Below, piece by piece: positions 61,861 to 64,000 of a DNA stretch of 64,000 nucleotides. Source of the DNA: Neptunicella plasticusilytica (GTDB lineage: Bacteria > Pseudomonadota > Gammaproteobacteria > Enterobacterales > Alteromonadaceae); assembly GCF_047922965.1 (NCBI RefSeq), contig NZ_CP150481.1, forward strand, positions 3,472,001 through 3,536,000, given 5' to 3'. Below the pieces are notes generated by a model. That model was not told where the DNA came from and did not search any database. It saw only the letters and a program-made list of their open reading frames with translations. The stretch's first letter is position 1; the number at the start of each line of letters is the position of its first letter. Position numbers and translations under genes: made by a program.

Positions 61861-63663
61861 CTATAGATTTAATTCCTTTAACATCAGTTTGCGGATCACC
61901 GGCACCGGTGCATTGCCATAGCTAAGGAACTGATTGTGGAAGATTTTAAGATCGAACTTGTCTGCCATTTTTTGCTTTAGTTCTTCACGGAAGGCGTAAA
62001 TTTCGGCAAAACCGTTAAAATAGCTGGTGAGTTGTACCTGCGATAATGTTGCCCTGCGCCATTTGCCTTCGGCTTCAGTTTGCTGCTGGAACGCTTCGTT
62101 GATCAGAAGATCCAGCGCGTCTTCTTTAGTCATGCCCAGCACCTGGACGCTATAGTCCAGTATGGTATTAACCACAACGCGCAAATTCCACTTATCGTAC
62201 ATCAGCCACATTTCCGGCTCATTGTTGCCATAACCGGATTCCAGCATCATTTTCTCGGCATACACTGCCCAGCCTTCAATCATGGCACCATTGCCCAGGA
62301 TAGACTTGATCTTGCTGGGTGATTTATTGGCATGGACTAACTGGGTGTAATGGCCGGGCAAGGCTTCATGAATGTTCAGGATCTGCAGAATCCAGTGGTT
62401 ATATTCGCGCAAATAGCTTTCGGCCTGCTCATCGGTGTAATCGTCCAGCGGAGTCACATTGTAATAGGTATTGGCGGTGGCATCGTAAGGGCCGGGCGCA
62501 TTCACCGACGCGCCTGCCACACCACGCTGATATTCCGGTGTTTCACGCACCACCAATGGCCGGGTCGGATCCATATCGAGCAAATCATGCTGGATAATAT
62601 AGTCTTCAATAATCGGCATCTGACGGCGAATTTCATCCACAAACTCGTCGCGTTTAACATGATTAACCGACAAATGATCAATCAGTTGTTTAACTGCCTG
62701 TAACTTGATAGCGGGCATGTCGCTATCAGGAAAGTATTTGGGCCATAACTGCTCAGTGATACTTATCATATCCTGATGCAACTTTTGCTTGGCTTCTATC
62801 GCCTTTTGATACAACTCTTTGGCGGTGTAATCCGATACGATATCGTATTTGAATTTTTGCTCATAAAGCACTTCGCCAATGCGGAAATCTTTGGCACCAC
62901 CATCGACCAGCACACTGCGCTTATCCTGTAAAAAAGCGATATAGTCGTTAATCGCCTCAACAGAAGCAGCAAGCAATGGTTCAAATTGCTGCTTTTGTTG
63001 ATCGCTTAATGACGATTGTTGCAAACTAGTCGGTATTGATTCGGTAAAGATACCTAATGCCCCTTTGCTTTGCTGAATGGCTAAATCAGTGTGTTCCAAC
63101 GTCGGTTGGGTAATATTTTGTTTGGCGGCCGCATAATAGGCAGGCACCTTTTGCAAACGCTTCAACACTGCCAATAAACGTTCATCCAGCGGTTTATAGT
63201 CGGTATTAAGAATAACCCCAAAAGCGCTGGCCACATTAAAATTGGACGGGTCCCATTGGTCAGATTTAAAGGAATCCCGGTACCAAATGGTTGATTCAAT
63301 CTGGTTTTTAATCAATGCATAATCGGTGGCATTGCTATCTGACAGCTGAGTCAACTCAAACTGGTTTAATTTATCCAGTGTAGCCTGCAGATAAGCATTT
63401 TCTTTTTGTTGTTGCTGATCATCCGGAATCGTCAGTACATCATCGTATTGATAGTAACCTACATAGATCCCGTAATTGGGGTAGATACGCCAGGTATCCT
63501 CTAAAAATCGGGTTTTAAACTGATCAAATTGAGTGTTTTGATCAACTGAAGCGCTTAATTGCGTTTCAGGCGCAGAAGCTGAAGATTCGCTTGTCGACGG
63601 AGCGGGTTGACTACAGCCGGCCAGCAAGCTGCCAATCAGTAAAGTCATTGCGGTTTTATACAT
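61861..63663 (-). CDS. DUF885 lipoprotein, putative zinc metallopeptidase
   Basis: A 600-residue exported protein. The N-terminus MYKTAMTLLIGSLLAGCSQP is a lipoprotein signal with lipobox LLAGC. The conserved HEALPGHYTQ motif near the last quarter, followed by EGWAVYAEKMMLE, has the HExxxGH and Glu layout of a gluzincin-like peptidase, which is how DUF885 proteins are usually interpreted. Substrate unknown. ATG 63663 is preferred over 63675 because it starts the signal peptide directly. The promoter side has a motif resembling the end of the 16.5-kb MITE (TTAGGGTCTGTTGACC). Confidence 0.88.
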   Translation of the reverse strand: MYKTAMTLLIGSLLAGCSQPAPSTSESSASAPETQLSASVDQNTQFDQFKTRFLEDTWRIYPNYGIYVGYYQYDDVLTIPDDQQQQKENAYLQATLDKLNQFELTQLSDSNATDYALIKNQIESTIWYRDSFKSDQWDPSNFNVASAFGVILNTDYKPLDERLLAVLKRLQKVPAYYAAAKQNITQPTLEHTDLAIQQSKGALGIFTESIPTSLQQSSLSDQQKQQFEPLLAASVEAINDYIAFLQDKRSVLVDGGAKDFRIGEVLYEQKFKYDIVSDYTAKELYQKAIEAKQKLHQDMISITEQLWPKYFPDSDMPAIKLQAVKQLIDHLSVNHVKRDEFVDEIRRQMPIIEDYIIQHDLLDMDPTRPLVVRETPEYQRGVAGASVNAPGPYDATANTYYNVTPLDDYTDEQAESYLREYNHWILQILNIHEALPGHYTQLVHANKSPSKIKSILGNGAMIEGWAVYAEKMMLESGYGNNEPEMWLMYDKWNLRVVVNTILDYSVQVLGMTKEDALDLLINEAFQQQTEAEGKWRRATLSQVQLTSYFNGFAEIYAFREELKQKMADKFDLKIFHNQFLSYGNAPVPVIRKLMLKELNL

Positions 63664-63778
63664 TGGGCAATCCATTAGGGTCTGTTGACCTTAGTATTAT
63701 TGTTATTCGGGAACATCCAAGACTAGCTTATTGCATCGAAGCCGCCAAACAAATAAGGCTTTTATAAAGGCGTAAATG

Positions 63779-63804
63779 TAAAAAAAACCGGCATTAAGCC
63801 GGTT
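63779..63804 (-). terminator. Intrinsic terminator of the PEP-CTERM gene
   Basis: On the minus strand AACCGGC-TTAAT-GCCGGTT is followed by a run of T, ending transcription 32 bases after the PEP-CTERM stop. Confidence 0.88.
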
Positions 63805-63835
63805 TCATCGTCACTATAATTTTCTTGCAGAAAAT

Positions 63836-64000
63836 TTACTTTGTTTTACGTTTTCGTGCTGCACCCAAGCCTAACAAACCTGCAGCAAAAATAAGCAGTG
63901 AAGCTGGCTCCGGAACCTGAGTAGAACCGCCTTGGCCAACAATGATCTGGATTGAAGTGCTGGCGACAAGCGCATTCTGACCGGCAGGATCATAGGCGCT
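63836..64000 (-). CDS. PEP-CTERM sorting-domain protein, 3' part
   Basis: The last 54 residues of a protein that extends beyond the window. They end in the PEP-CTERM signal: VPEPASLL, a hydrophobic helix (IFAAGLLGLGAA) and a basic tail (RKRKTK). This signal is recognised by exosortase, which removes it and probably attaches or exports the protein with exopolysaccharide. The upstream part visible here is short and non-repetitive (AYDPAGQNALVASTSIQIIV). No exosortase gene is in the window. Confidence 0.9.
   Translation of the reverse strand, partial: SAYDPAGQNALVASTSIQIIVGQGGSTQVPEPASLLIFAAGLLGLGAARKRKTK

Noticed and set aside
1..64000. CRISPR arrays, tRNA or rRNA genes, prophage or transposase genes
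   Set aside because: I looked for regular short direct repeats, tRNA arms, rRNA motifs and phage or transposase proteins, and saw none.

Overview
The window reads as an ordinary gammaproteobacterial chromosome with dense gene packing, moderate GC and gene content typical of marine Alteromonadales (TmcA, AceK, lysine-type aspartokinase, carboxynorspermidine pathway, TonB receptors, NrtABC, CioAB-type oxidase, PEP-CTERM protein). The genus cannot be fixed from the sequence alone; Alteromonadaceae or a close relative is an inference from protein style and from the two MITE-like elements. I see no rRNA, tRNA, CRISPR array, prophage or transposase gene.

Layout. 0-10 kb: end of a HAD hydrolase, a class V aminotransferase, a YqhD-like alcohol dehydrogenase, a dispersed repeat, an acyl-CoA thioesterase, the overlapping pair tmcA-aceK, and a secreted M1 peptidase with a DUF6702 partner. 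10-18 kb: MAPEG protein, a PLP deaminase/desulfhydrase-type enzyme, a two-gene D-glutamate cyclase, lysC, a lipoprotein alkaline phosphatase, a MITE, and ohrR-ohr with palindromic operators. 18-25 kb: the norspermidine/spermidine pair (nspC and its dehydrogenase), then a TonB receptor, secreted dienelactone-hydrolase-like protein and periplasmic RidA in one run. 25-31.6 kb: molybdate uptake and molybdopterin genes (moaB-moaC-moaD-moaE-modA-modB-modC leftward, moeB-moeA rightward). 31.6-38.7 kb: a large hybrid histidine kinase, cytochrome b561, and an ECF42-type sigma factor operon whose last gene (YdeI family) is broken by a MITE and a frameshift.

38.7-44.5 kb is a nitrate-uptake locus and the most informative regulatory region: a NasT-like ANTAR protein and the nrtABC operon each have a good sigma-54 promoter, and the nrtA leader carries two hexaloop hairpins of the ANTAR-target type followed by an intrinsic terminator. 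The regulator, its probable RNA target and the regulated transporter therefore all lie within about 1 kb, and the molybdenum cofactor genes nearby fit a need for nitrate reductase, which is not in the window.

44.5-64 kb: DUF2750 protein, YlqF GTPase, a diguanylate cyclase, a second copy of the dispersed repeat with an adjacent truncated-looking reading frame, two orphan small proteins, a GbsR-like regulator with its own promoter and palindrome ahead of cydAB, a coiled-coil protein, a LigB-type dioxygenase, a voltage-gated-like cation channel with a zinc ribbon, a tight ABC export operon with three different periplasmic adaptors, a divergent TonB receptor, a DUF885 lipoprotein peptidase and the 3' end of a PEP-CTERM protein gene.

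The best candidates for something new are the three-adaptor exporter, the TonB/hydrolase/RidA cluster, and the dispersed non-coding repeat family; the nitrate leader and the ECF42 promoter are strong regulatory predictions in known families.
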